The notes below the pieces were generated by a model that saw nothing but the letters and a program-made list of their open reading frames with translations, made no database searches and was not told where the DNA came from. Made by a program: the position numbers and the translations under genes. A stretch of 64,000 nucleotides of DNA from Clostridium_AT stratigraminis (GTDB lineage Bacteria > Bacillota > Clostridia > Clostridiales > Clostridiaceae), in the NCBI RefSeq assembly GCF_045310675.1, contig NZ_JBJHZZ010000003.1, positions 228,904 to 292,903 of the forward strand. The letters run 5' to 3'. Every line of letters starts with the position of its first letter. Position 1 is the stretch's first letter. Positions 9,101 through 16,369 of this stretch are shown here, piece by piece.

Positions 9101-10747
9101 TTTACCTTCAGCACTAACAACATATCCACTGTTAATTTGGTTTCCATTTAAAGTAGCAGTACCATAATTAAATACAATTGCTTTATCTGTATTATAGGAA
9201 GAACCGTCCGTTATCCCATTTAATACAAGAGGTGTTGTATCAATACTAAAATTAACGGTAGTACTGTTATTGCTGCTATCTGTTACGATTAAAGTGTAGG
9301 AACCGCTTGTACTTACTGTTGTACCACTGCTAAAGGGAACTCCATTTAATGTTGCCGTTCCTTTGTTAAATTTAATGGTTTGGGCGGTGTTGTATACACC
9401 CTTATTTTGTACACCTAAGACTATAGGGTTTAGCGAAGCTTGTACAACTTTTTGTGCGTTAATAAGACCCCAGCCGTAATAAGTATCTAAGGAAGCAGCG
9501 CCTAAGTCTGTACAAGTATCTTTAATAAGTTTTTCAAAATAATCTTCAGTTATGCTTTTATCAACGGATTTAGCCAAAGCAGCTACTGAAGCAACATAAG
9601 GCGAAGAAAAAGATGTTCCGTTTACCGGTGCATATGTATTTGTTCCGTTTGCCACAGCCACCAGAACATTTTCTCCGGGGGCGCAAACATCTACCATGTT
9701 ATTATGCTGTGAAAAGTAAGAGGCCTTATTAGCGCTGTTTACGGCACCTACACTTATGACATGATTATCTGAAGCAGGATAAGAAAGACCTCCACAATTG
9801 GGATCGCCTGGAGCTCCTTGGTTACCTGCAGCAGCAACAACTATACACCCTTTACTATAAGCATAATCAATGGCATATTGCTCAGCGGGATCTATTTCAT
9901 AGCTTCCAAGGCTTAAATTAATTACATCGCATCCATTATCAGCTGCCATCATAATTGCAGATATTACCTCATCCGAATATATATTTCCACTAGGGTCTGC
10001 AACCTTATAGGGCATAATAGAAACATTCCAGCAAGCGCCTGCTATACCTTTTGAGTTGTTGACAGATGCAGCGATTACACTGGAAACCATAGTGCCGTGG
10101 CCTACAGCATCGGAGGTTACATTTGCCATATTATTATAGAAGTCGTAGCCATTTAGGAAGTTAGGACCCTGCAAGTCTTCATGACTTCGATACAAGCCAC
10201 TGTCAATTACTCCAACTTTAATAGTGCTGGAACCTTTTGTTATATCCCAAGCTTCCGGAATATTAATGTCAGGTAATGCCCATTGATTCGAGAATTTTTC
10301 ATCATTAGGTGTAACGGAATCCACTTTTCTGAGAACAGGCTTTTCTAAATTCTGAATTATGGAAGAATATGTGTTTTTAAATAATTTTAAATCGGAGATT
10401 TCTACCTTAAAAATTCTTTGGGAGCTGTCAGATAGCAGTTTATATTTGAAATTTGATACGCAATCATATACTTTATCCAAGCTAACATTACTTAGAAACC
10501 TTATTATGTAGCATTGGTTTTGGTTGCTAAAAATTTCATCGTCGGATTGCGCCTGAATGGCTTGTTGCTCCATAGTAGTTTTGTCTGTGTTATTTGCTGA
10601 CTTGTTTGAAAGTTCAATGGCTTGAGTTCTTAGGTTGTCCATATTTTCAAAAGGATTTATACCTGCCTGTGCCGAGGCCGGCAGTGGCGGAATTAAGGTA
10701 AAGAGCATAGCAAGAATAATAAAAATCGGTAACAGACGTTTTTTCAT
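3149..10747 (-). CDS. Giant secreted subtilisin-like (S8) protease with repeat blocks, LRRs and CWB2 wall anchors
   Basis: 2532 residues. A signal peptide (1-27, ending ASAQA) is followed by a propeptide-like region and an S8 peptidase domain (about 150-435). The catalytic triad is Asp182 (VIDSG), His217 (GHGT) and Ser379 (NGTSFSSP), with oxyanion Asn309 (AAGNQG). Next come three Ig-like modules of about 65 residues (445-635), three repeated blocks of about 300 residues rich in LYITLDD/LYVALDD and FYAGRAFD strands (640-1515, probably beta-propellers), another Ig-like module, 16 internalin-type 22-residue leucine-rich repeats (about 1590-1985), two Ig-like modules, a Big_2 domain (about 2146-2225) and three cell-wall-binding type 2 repeats (2232-2532). 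In Clostridioides difficile, CWB2 repeats hold proteins to the wall through an anionic polymer. The protein is probably a surface-displayed protease or adhesin; its substrate is unknown. The start ATG has AGGGGG upstream. It is monocistronic. Confidence 0.93.
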   Translation of the reverse strand: MKKRLLPIFIILAMLFTLIPPLPASAQAGINPFENMDNLRTQAIELSNKSANNTDKTTMEQQAIQAQSDDEIFSNQNQCYIIRFLSNVSLDKVYDCVSNFKYKLLSDSSQRIFKVEISDLKLFKNTYSSIIQNLEKPVLRKVDSVTPNDEKFSNQWALPDINIPEAWDITKGSSTIKVGVIDSGLYRSHEDLQGPNFLNGYDFYNNMANVTSDAVGHGTMVSSVIAASVNNSKGIAGACWNVSIMPYKVADPSGNIYSDEVISAIMMAADNGCDVINLSLGSYEIDPAEQYAIDYAYSKGCIVVAAAGNQGAPGDPNCGGLSYPASDNHVISVGAVNSANKASYFSQHNNMVDVCAPGENVLVAVANGTNTYAPVNGTSFSSPYVASVAALAKSVDKSITEDYFEKLIKDTCTDLGAASLDTYYGWGLINAQKVVQASLNPIVLGVQNKGVYNTAQTIKFNKGTATLNGVPFSSGTTVSTSGSYTLIVTDSSNNSTTVNFSIDTTPLVLNGITDGSSYNTDKAIVFNYGTATLNGNQINSGYVVSAEGKYTVVLTSPFGSTSTYNFTVDKTAPTVTGVENGKSYTGNVTIQFNEGKALLNGNQIISGYVLNANGSYHLVVTDAAGNSSTLDFTIENNSASTTKINLSTPITQWVFDNASSYLCAITNSKSLLFINSVTLNVDKTLTLSAQPTDIIADSGKLYITLDDLKEIIVVDIATKAIINTITTVVDPYRLVKDGNNIYYVQGDQWCEVHNYNLSSNTDTRLTLGSLYCPDLAINPKDHILYIGESGLSGSKLYYYNTINNSIIGHTTYDNDYGYPYPQRVTLCDGNYIFYAGRAFDLTNPKHIEGDYNGGQTIVFAKNGLVFTNAGIYDEQTHKKLGSFQNQADLIEASDSGSLFVYNASNISLTKYGNNEGSLNQSTIIQQVGGTYAPSIPVSSSGIKTDSNITTLNIGSAITNWVKDNDTNTLCAISKNDKALYFINDKTLNVDKTLFFASGPTDIKLANNKLYISLDDANQILIIDPSTKTVISKIYTKYDPYSIAVDGDKIYYAENDQWCSINQYDLTTNNEICLLSSLCEPDIAIDPVTHILYIGEANLSGSDLTYYNTINNSIIGHTTYNNDYGYPYPQRVTLCDGKYVFYAGRAFDPANPLHIEGDYNGEQTIILAKYGMVFTSSSIYDEETHVKLGNLKNSVDLVEMSNAGDLFTFSYNSNSIVKYTSEDGTVNETKIVDQVKGTKSPQIPSTVTSTQRSPYEKSLSMTSDLNKWVNDDQSKILYAISKKDKAIFFINDTTLNIDKTIPLKSGPTDIICDNDKLYVALDDADQILEIDKISGNILNTFYTSSDPNKIVKDGNYLYYAERDQWCDIYSYNINTKNEKKLNISLVYYPGLALNTDNHILYIGESGGGGNKLYYYDLINDRVIGSIPSTSYVSNNIIYDGNYVFYSGNVYNPNSPSVVNSMGSITIFAKNGFIFTNNSAYDESDFSLVGTFPNSYDLVELSKNNDLFSYDKVNQQILREVGDTTPPVVTGVSDGCGYLGSVTITFDKGTALLDGVSFNNGDTVSEVGEHDLIVTDDDGNTTKVTFTIYSPLPDDDTTVTFKDDNLKSALINAGVDTNQDNIITRGEMRVLTQSLSLSSSNITDVTGMEYAVNLVDFDLSDNNIADASPLSKLTTLQSLNLWKNKLTDVSQLSGLKNLRALYLDENNINNLSVFANLTNLTDLSLGQNNITDISLLPDLQNLSTLYLNDNKISNINRLSHYTNLTTLDLSNNQITDISPLRGLINIGLNDGWLSLSGNNISSVSALSGFVNLKSMNLSKNNITDITPLGNLTNLCDLNLSDNQIVSISDLSNLKALGLNFGELNLAHNKITDISSLEGLSNIMFLDISGNKITNLSKINNLTNLLILNLSDCGLQNLAGIEKLSNLLDLDVSKNNISNIDELKNLTNLLGLDISNNEITDISPIKNLMLMNLDVSNNYLDISANSPTMNILNNFVSEYGSTIIYSPQKDLSQDPAPVISIGDYIKTPTNQNITVTASADKGTLNAQSHTFIQNGSFDFVATDNLGKKTTVTVTITNIDKTPPIITINPYNTAPTSSSVTVTASTNEGTINAASHTFTENGSFSFVATDAAGNVTTKTVTITNIGKADQVTGVSLDTTSANLKRGESTNLAVTVKPTEALNKSVTWSSSNTSVAIVDNAGKVSAIGKGTATITAKTIEGGYTANCIVNVANRDIQVNSLIGSSRYDTAVKLSQSQFSNSDNIIIVNGKAMADGLGATPLAKYINAPLLLTETKSLPGSTVNEIKRLKAKNAIIVGGTGVVSDDVKNEIQALGLTVTRISGSDRYGTSLEVAKYIDKNCYNVSKIVVSNGYGEADALSISSVAGRDNMPIILVEKDNIPTTTYNWLKSKNIENAYIIGGSGVVSNNVLNKLDEITSGDIRNNRLGGQDRFETNALVIDKFYGSGIDKTYIAKGYELVDALAAGPVAAINGSPVVLSGNDLALSQKTVLGKRYGNTIIRTGGGISDNSVNSLVQCIH
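6190..8840 (-). repeat. Three tandem in-frame blocks inside the giant protease gene
   Basis: Blocks begin near 8838, 7920 and 6990. Blocks one and two remain very similar in DNA: CCATTATAGTCACCTTCTAT occurs at 8190 and at 7269, a spacing of 921 bases (307 codons). The third block is more diverged. The pattern indicates in-frame duplication of a beta-propeller-like module, the first two copies separating most recently. Confidence 0.85.
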
Positions 10748-10845
10748 TTAATGATATCCCCCTAAATTTTCGCGAATATATTGGTAATTATATCATTTTT
10801 TACATTTTTAATCAATATTTTCTGTATTTTAGTTGTATTATGAAG

Positions 10846-10892
10846 TGTATATCAGAAATTAAAATATTTTCAACGCACCCCAGGGTAGATGC
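10846..10892 (-). promoter_or_regulatory. Probable promoter of the giant protease gene, with an adjacent dyad
   Basis: On the minus strand TTGAAA (10868-10873), a 16-base spacer and TATACA (10846-10851) form a sigma-A-like promoter about 100 bases before the start codon. Just upstream of the -35 box, 10875-10892 is the imperfect dyad GCATCTACCCTGGGGTGC, unusually GC-rich for this region and placed where an activator would bind. Confidence 0.4.
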
Positions 10893-10987
10893 TTATTATC
10901 AGTAAAACACATAGGGAAATTATATCTATTATATTCAATACCAACTTTTTAAATTTTTCGTACGTTTTTTAATAAGAACAAAAAAAT

Positions 10988-11021
10988 GACTGTCACACAT
11001 AAAAATAGTTATGTAACAGTC
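10988..11021 (-). terminator. Terminator of the Mop/TOBE gene
   Basis: GACTGT and ACAGTC plus an inner ACATA/TATGT-like arm form a hairpin. On the minus strand it is followed by ATTTTTTTG. It lies 9 bases past the TAA of the gene ending at 11030. Confidence 0.65.
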
Positions 11022-11029
11022 TTGAATTA

Positions 11030-11248
11030 TTATTGTTTTACAAATACGACATTAATGGCTTTTATAAGAGCCTCAACTTTATCTCCCTGCTTAAAACCTG
11101 CATCTTCTAAACTCTCTCTCGTCATCACGGACGTTACAACCGGGGAATTATTTCACCCATCAACAGTCATCTTGATTTGAGCCATAACATCATCTGCCTT
11201 AATTTCCTCGACTCTTCCCACCAATTTATTTCTTACTCCAGCCTGCAT
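11030..11248 (-). CDS. Mop/TOBE molybdate-binding protein with in-frame TGA (selenocysteine candidate)
   Basis: 72 codons plus TAA, interrupted only by TGA at 11153-11155 (codon 32). The first half reads MQAGVRNKLVGRVEEIK then ADDVMAQIKMTVDG; the second reads NNSPVVTSVMTRESLEDAG then FKQGDKVEALIKAINVVF. Together these match the single-domain molybdopterin/TOBE (Mop) family in order and length: RNxLxG at the start, TSVMT in the middle, VxALIKAxxV at the end. Mop proteins bind molybdate or tungstate. A strong ribosome site (AGGAGG, 8 bases before ATG) and a terminator downstream suggest an expressed gene. In the RNA after the UGA, CGUC and GACG form a 4-bp stem around the loop CGUGAU, with 23 bases from UGA to the loop, within the usual range for bacterial SECIS elements. 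Either this is a selenoprotein or a very recent nonsense mutation; the intact second half favours translation. Confidence 0.6.
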
Positions 11249-11436
11249 TTGCTATACCTCCTATAATATTATTCCTATTATAGTTTTAGTATTGCCTCCA
11301 TATGGAAATTCATACATCATAATAGAGTCTGTAATATTATTAACAAAAATTAATTTATATCAGCGAAGTATGGCAACAAGATAATAGTTCATTAGGTCTT
11401 CTGTGGTTCAAAACCTTCAAAGCCTTTGAACTCAAC

Positions 11437-12792
11437 CTATTTGCGTACTATCTTTACAACTGTCTCAACGTGTGGGGTATGTGGAAACAAATCCATCAAT
11501 ACCACCTTCTCCACCTTATACCCTTCCTCAGTCAGCACCTTTAAATCATTAACTAAACTCTTAGGGTTACAAGAAACATATATGATTTCTGGAGCATTAA
11601 AATCAATAACATATTTTAGGGCTGTTGGGTGAACCCCAGGTCTTGGGGGATCTAAGATAATTATATCTGGCTTTTCCTTTATAGTTTGGATGACCTTTGC
11701 CACGTCACCCGCTATGAAGCTGCAGTTGTTTAATCCATTTAATTTGGCGTTTTCATTTGCCGCTGTTACAGCTTCTTCTATTAATTCAATGCCAATTACC
11801 TTTTTTGCCTTTTGGGCTACAATTTGCCCTATAGTTCCAGTTCCGCAGTACAGGTCAAATACCGTTTTAGTGTCTGCCTCGCCCATAAAGTTTTTCACTA
11901 AGCTATATATCTTTTCTGCACCCTTGGAATTTGTTTGAAAGAAAGACATTGGACTTACTTTAAACTTTAATCCTAGAATTTCTTCTATTATATAGTCTCT
12001 ACCATAAAGAACTTCTACTCTATCAAAAGCTACCATATCTGAAAGAGAGTCATTTATAAAGTGTATTACGCCTGTAAGCTTTCCTTCGTAATTTATGCCT
12101 TTAAGCTTTTCAGTAAATTCAATAAGATTAAAGTCTAGCTGTGAGGTTGTTACTAAGTTAATTAATATCTCACCAGTATTTTTGGCCTTCCTAATTACCA
12201 AATTTCTTAAATAACCTTCATGCTTAATGACCTTGTAATAAGATAGCTTTTTTTCTCTGAAATAGTTTAAAACTGTAGATAATATTTTTCTAAAATCAGC
12301 ATCTACAATTTGGCAGTTTTCTACTGTTACTATTCCAAAGCTTCTTCCCTTTAAATGCATCCCTAAAGTAAGTTCTCCACCCTTTTCATAATCTCCAAAG
12401 GTGAACTCCATTTTATTTCTGTAATTAAATTCTTCAGGACTTTTTTCTATTCCAAGAAATTCAAAGTCTTTTACTTCACCAGCATATAAAAGCTCCTGTA
12501 CCTGATTACTTTTAAACTCTAATTGTTTTTCATAAGGCACTTCCTGATGTGTACATCCGCCGCAGTCATTGTAATGAGGGCAGTTTACTGGCATTTTATA
12601 ATCAACGTCTCCTAGAATTTCTACTATCTTTGCTTCAGCATAGGCTGATTTTATTTTGCTGATTCTTCCTTTAATTTTTTGTCCAGGAAGTGCGCTTTTT
12701 ACATAGATCTTTTTATTATCTAGATTAGCAACACCCATTCCTGGAAACTCTGTACTTTCTATATTAAGCTCATATTCCTTGCCTTTTTTCAT
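11437..12792 (-). CDS. rlmD: 23S rRNA (uracil-5-)-methyltransferase, RlmD/RlmCD type
   Basis: 451 residues. It methylates C5 of a uridine in 23S rRNA using S-adenosylmethionine. An N-terminal TRAM domain (about 1-60) is followed by the iron-sulfur cysteines Cys71, Cys77 and Cys80 (CPHYNDCGGC) and a fourth near VENCQIV, then a Rossmann domain with FDLYCGTGTIGQ, DPPRPG and the nucleophile Cys408 (VSCNPKSL). An upstream ATG at 12903 would add 37 residues, but TTTGGAGG stands directly before ATG 12792 and TRAM domains begin here. The exact target position (U747, U1939 or both) cannot be read from the sequence. Confidence 0.92.
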   Translation of the reverse strand: MKKGKEYELNIESTEFPGMGVANLDNKKIYVKSALPGQKIKGRISKIKSAYAEAKIVEILGDVDYKMPVNCPHYNDCGGCTHQEVPYEKQLEFKSNQVQELLYAGEVKDFEFLGIEKSPEEFNYRNKMEFTFGDYEKGGELTLGMHLKGRSFGIVTVENCQIVDADFRKILSTVLNYFREKKLSYYKVIKHEGYLRNLVIRKAKNTGEILINLVTTSQLDFNLIEFTEKLKGINYEGKLTGVIHFINDSLSDMVAFDRVEVLYGRDYIIEEILGLKFKVSPMSFFQTNSKGAEKIYSLVKNFMGEADTKTVFDLYCGTGTIGQIVAQKAKKVIGIELIEEAVTAANENAKLNGLNNCSFIAGDVAKVIQTIKEKPDIIILDPPRPGVHPTALKYVIDFNAPEIIYVSCNPKSLVNDLKVLTEEGYKVEKVVLMDLFPHTPHVETVVKIVRK

Positions 12793-12943
12793 TTTTACCT
12801 CCAAAGTAATTTCAAATGTCATTATAAATCTCATAACATTAATATTATGCATTACCAATTTTATAATGTAAATAAAATCTTTAATTTTTAAGAAATTGAA
12901 CATAAAAAATATGCTTTTGATTTATTACATATAAATAATAAAT

Positions 12944-12975
12944 TTGTAACAATTTATTCATACTTTTGTAACAAT
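12944..12975. promoter_or_regulatory. Paired TTGTAACAAT boxes upstream of the LTA synthase gene
   Basis: The 10-mer TTGTAACAAT occurs at 12944-12953 and again at 12966-12975, 22 bases apart (two helical turns). Each contains the dyad TTGT-A-ACAA. The second copy overlaps the expected -35 area of a TATACT -10 box at 12994-12999. This is the arrangement of a dimeric regulator's tandem operator. Confidence 0.55.
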
Positions 12976-13076
12976 ATCGTCATAAAGAAGTCCTATACTT
13001 TAAAATGCCTATATTTTGATTTGCATTAGTAAAAAAATAATTAAGCTCTGAAAATGCATCCATGGAGGATTGTTTA

Positions 13077-14939
13077 ATGAAAAAAGCTAAAAACATTCTT
13101 ATAAATAATTTAGATATTATTTTATTTTTTACAACTTTATCTATAAAAGTATTATTATACGGCAGACAAATTCAAGAAAATTACTTCAAGTATCAAACTA
13201 TAATTATTCCAATAGCTTCTTCAGTATTGATTCTCTTAAGCTTACTTTTACTATTTAAGAAAAGAAGCAGAATTAAGGCCATTTTAATCTTGGATATTTT
13301 TATTAGCTTAATTTTAATCTGCGATATTAATTATTTCAGGTATTTCAAAGATATTCCTACAATATCAGTACTTAGAAATGGTCTAATGCTTGGAACAGTT
13401 AAGTCTAGTGTAGCAAGTTTATTTAGGCTTAGTGATTTATTATTTTTAGCAGATATACTTTTGTTCTTTGTAATCAAGAGATTAAATTTAACCAAAAACT
13501 TTAGTGAAACAAAACTAGGATATAGATTATGTACCCTTGTAATTTTACTTATTACAGGAGTTGTAATAAACTCAATTTATATTTATAAATTATCTGTTGA
13601 ACAGCCAAGACTTATTACAACAATGTTTAATAGAATATATATAGCAACTGATCTTGGAATACTTGATGCTCATGGTATAGATATATATAATGAAATTACA
13701 AATACTATAGACAGGCATTCAGCCTTGCCAAAAGAAAATGAAGCAGCCATTAAAACCTTTGTTGAAAGTAATTCCATTGAAAATACAAACAAACTGTCAG
13801 GTATAGCTAAGGGAAAGAACCTTATTATGATCCAAGTGGAGGCACTTCAACAATTTGTTATTAATCAGAAGATTGAAGGTCAGGAAATTACTCCAAATCT
13901 TAATAAATGGATAAAGAAAAGTGCTTATTTCAATAACTTCTTCTACCAGATCTCTTCAGGTGGAACCTCTGATGCAGAGTTTATGACCAATAATTCTCTC
14001 TATCCATCTGCCTCAGGTGCGGCATATTATATGTATTCAGGAAACGTATTTGATTCACTTGGAAGCTCCTTCAAAGCAGAAGGATACAGTACTGCTGCTT
14101 TCCATGGCTTTAAAAGCACATTCTGGAATAGAAATGTTATGTACAATGCAGAAGGTTTTGATAAGTTTTACAGTGATAAGGATTATACTATTGATTCTAA
14201 GGTTGGCCTTGGTCTTAGTGATGAATCCTTTTTAAAGCAATCTGTAGATAAACTTAAGACACTGCAAAGCCCCTATTATGCCTTTCTAATAACCCTAAGC
14301 AGCCATTTCCCTTTTGACGACCAAGCAGGTTATGGGGATTTTAATGTAGGCAAATATAATAACACCTTGATTGGTAATTATATTCGAGGGATACATTATA
14401 CTGACAAGGCTCTTGGAGATTTTCTAGATACCTTAGATAAAGAAGGAATACTAAAGGATTCTATAGTAGTTTTATATGGAGATCATAATGCAATTCCTAA
14501 GGAAAATGAACAGGAATTAGCTGACTTTATGAATATTAAGGATATGAATGACATGCAGTGGTCTATGCTTCAGAAGGTTCCATTGCTAATTCATTTCCCA
14601 GATGATGAAAATGCAGGCACCTATAATAAATTTTCCGGTGATATGGATGTTTACCCAACCCTTAAGAATTTATTTTCTCTTAAGGGAGGAGAAACTTTTG
14701 GTAAGGATTTATTTAATTCAACTGATGAAACCGTAATTTTTAGAAACGGATCCTTTACTGATGGAAATATATATTACTATTCTCCTAATAACACTTATTA
14801 TAATATTAAAACCGGTGCTGTGACAGCTGAAGATAATAATCTAAAAGTAAAAAAAGATAATGTGCAAATACAGCTTGAATATTCCGATGATATTCTTAAG
14901 CATAATTTAATAAAGAAATATAAAGAGAATAGTAATTAA
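13077..14939 (+). CDS. ltaS: Lipoteichoic acid synthase-family phosphoglycerol transferase
   Basis: 620 residues. It is expected to polymerise glycerol phosphate from phosphatidylglycerol on the outer face of the membrane. About five transmembrane helices fill residues 10-185. The extracellular sulfatase-like domain follows with Glu255 (MIQVEALQQF), the nucleophile Thr297 in SGGTSDAEF, and Asp469-His470 in LYGDHNAI, equivalent to the metal-binding and catalytic residues of Staphylococcus aureus LtaS. An ATG at 13062 overlaps the ribosome site GGAGG, so the start is ATG 13077. It stands alone between tandem operator-like boxes and a terminator at 14949. Some clostridial paralogues act as primases; the product is not certain. 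Confidence 0.9.
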   Translation: MKKAKNILINNLDIILFFTTLSIKVLLYGRQIQENYFKYQTIIIPIASSVLILLSLLLLFKKRSRIKAILILDIFISLILICDINYFRYFKDIPTISVLRNGLMLGTVKSSVASLFRLSDLLFLADILLFFVIKRLNLTKNFSETKLGYRLCTLVILLITGVVINSIYIYKLSVEQPRLITTMFNRIYIATDLGILDAHGIDIYNEITNTIDRHSALPKENEAAIKTFVESNSIENTNKLSGIAKGKNLIMIQVEALQQFVINQKIEGQEITPNLNKWIKKSAYFNNFFYQISSGGTSDAEFMTNNSLYPSASGAAYYMYSGNVFDSLGSSFKAEGYSTAAFHGFKSTFWNRNVMYNAEGFDKFYSDKDYTIDSKVGLGLSDESFLKQSVDKLKTLQSPYYAFLITLSSHFPFDDQAGYGDFNVGKYNNTLIGNYIRGIHYTDKALGDFLDTLDKEGILKDSIVVLYGDHNAIPKENEQELADFMNIKDMNDMQWSMLQKVPLLIHFPDDENAGTYNKFSGDMDVYPTLKNLFSLKGGETFGKDLFNSTDETVIFRNGSFTDGNIYYYSPNNTYYNIKTGAVTAEDNNLKVKKDNVQIQLEYSDDILKHNLIKKYKENSN

Positions 14940-14948
14940 TTTAATGAC

Positions 14949-14998
14949 ATCCATATGAGTTATTATTTATTGCCTCAATAAGTAATAAACATATGGAT
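14949..14998 (+). terminator. Terminator after ltaS
   Basis: ATCCATATG pairs with CATATGGAT, and an inner arm TTATTA..TTATTG pairs with CAATAA..TAATAA around CCT. T-rich DNA follows on the plus strand. Confidence 0.7.
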
Positions 14999-15118
14999 AC
15001 CATTTTTACTGGTTTTTTATATATTAAAAAGAATATCTTTTTTAAAATTAAATTAGACTACTGCAGTAAAACTATGTTAAAATATTTTAGGGAAATCTAA
15101 TATCAGGCAGGTGTAAAT

Positions 15119-15907
15119 ATGCTTTATAATCTTTCTTTAAACCATGATTTTTTTATTAAACTTTTAATACTATGTCCTTTAGGATTTTTGGCAGCTTTAG
15201 TAGACTCCATTGCAGGGGGTGGTGGTTTAATAAGTGTTCCTGCCTATTTATTAGCTGGGGTTCCTCCACATCTTTCTCTTGGAACAAATAAGTTTTCCTC
15301 TACTGCTGCTTCTTTCACAAGTTCGATAAAATTTGCACGATCAGGCAAAATTAATTTTGAGATAATGAAATACTTAGCTCCTCTAACCTTTGTAGGTGCA
15401 GTTTTAGGAGTGACCTCCGTATTAAAGGTAGATCAAAATTTTCTTTCTACTCTAGTTTTAGTTTTAGTGCTGTGTGTTGGTGTATATAGTATTTTTTCAA
15501 AAACCATTGGTTTGGAAGATAAATTTGTGGCAATAACAAAAAAAACCATAATGTTAGGAATGCTTTTAGCAATTTCACTTGGTTTCTATGATGGTTTCTT
15601 CGGACCTGGGACAGGCTCCTTTTTAATCTTCGGACTTATTAATATATATGGATTTGATTTTGTTAAGGCAAGTGGAAACGGAAAGTTTTTAAATTTCATA
15701 AGCAATATTACTTCGCTTTTGTTGTTTGCAATAAATGGACAAATAAATTATATGTTAGGTATTCCAGTTGCTATTTTTATGATTTTTGGAGCAAGAATAG
15801 GTACAGTACTTGCTTTAACTAAGGGAGCCAAGCTTATAAAGCCTATATTTGTAACAATGTCCTTAGGAGTTGCAGTAAAAATGCTTTATCAAATGTTTGT
15901 AAAATAA
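15119..15907 (+). CDS. TauE/SafE (TSUP) family membrane exporter
   Basis: 262 residues and about eight hydrophobic helices in two halves, the family pattern. The N-terminal half has the typical AALVDSIAGGGGLISVPAYL and LGTNKFSSTAASF; the second half has the matching GFYDGFFGPGTGSFLIF. TSUP proteins move sulfite, sulfoacetate or other small organic anions across the membrane; the substrate here cannot be told. The ATG is preceded by GCAGGTG at 6-7 bases. It is monocistronic with hairpins on both sides. Confidence 0.88.
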   Translation: MLYNLSLNHDFFIKLLILCPLGFLAALVDSIAGGGGLISVPAYLLAGVPPHLSLGTNKFSSTAASFTSSIKFARSGKINFEIMKYLAPLTFVGAVLGVTSVLKVDQNFLSTLVLVLVLCVGVYSIFSKTIGLEDKFVAITKKTIMLGMLLAISLGFYDGFFGPGTGSFLIFGLINIYGFDFVKASGNGKFLNFISNITSLLLFAINGQINYMLGIPVAIFMIFGARIGTVLALTKGAKLIKPIFVTMSLGVAVKMLYQMFVK

Positions 15908-15930
15908 ATAGTTTTGTTAATCAGCATAAA

Positions 15931-15969
15931 ATAGGATGCAGTTTAACTTATATAAAAGCTGCACCCTAT
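15931..15969. terminator. Bidirectional hairpin terminator
   Basis: ATAGGATGCAG pairs with CTGCACCCTAT (one mismatch) between the convergent TauE-family and zinc-ribbon genes. AAAAATTAATTT follows on the plus strand. Confidence 0.65.
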
Positions 15970-15984
15970 AAAAATTAATTTAAT

Positions 15985-16230
15985 TTATATTATTTTCCTC
16001 AATTTATCTCCTTCATATTCTTTTATTAGTCTATTATTTCCTTCATCTTTAACTAATAATCTAACAGTGTTTTCTTTAATCTTTAATACCTTGCCTTTAA
16101 GCTTTGTCCCAATTACATTAACAGGTGCTCCATCTACAAGCTCATAAACTAAATTACCATTACAGTAATTACAGTTTTCCTCACTATTTATAACCCTTTT
16201 ACAATCATTACAATAATAAAGTTTGTTCAT
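15985..16230 (-). CDS. Small zinc-ribbon protein of unknown function
   Basis: 81 residues. Two CxxC knuckles, YYCNDC and NCNYC (about residues 7-22), make an N-terminal zinc ribbon. The remainder is beta-rich and charged (VIGTKLKGKVLKIKENTVRLLVKDE), resembling a small OB-like barrel. The start is ATG 16230, with AAAGGGTG at a suitable distance; an ATG at 16278 would add 16 residues lacking a ribosome site. Role unknown; nucleic-acid binding is a guess from the fold. Confidence 0.75.
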   Translation of the reverse strand: MNKLYYCNDCKRVINSEENCNYCNGNLVYELVDGAPVNVIGTKLKGKVLKIKENTVRLLVKDEGNNRLIKEYEGDKLRKII

Positions 16231-16369
16231 TCTAATACACCCTTTCAAAGCATAATTACAGCAAAATAAACCTCTCATAAATTTAAATACTGCATTGTAT
16301 AGTATATTCTATATTTTCAGACAATTTCCTTCTTTAATGACAAATTTAATAAAAAAACCTTAGGTAGTT

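Noticed and set aside
10748..10987. Cyclic-di-GMP riboswitch before the giant surface protein
   Set aside because: Checked because such switches control clostridial surface proteins, but the conserved GEMM-I and c-di-GMP-II sequence blocks are absent.
10986..11180. Plus-strand 64-codon reading frame
   Set aside because: It is the antisense shadow of the Mop/TOBE gene and has no ribosome site.
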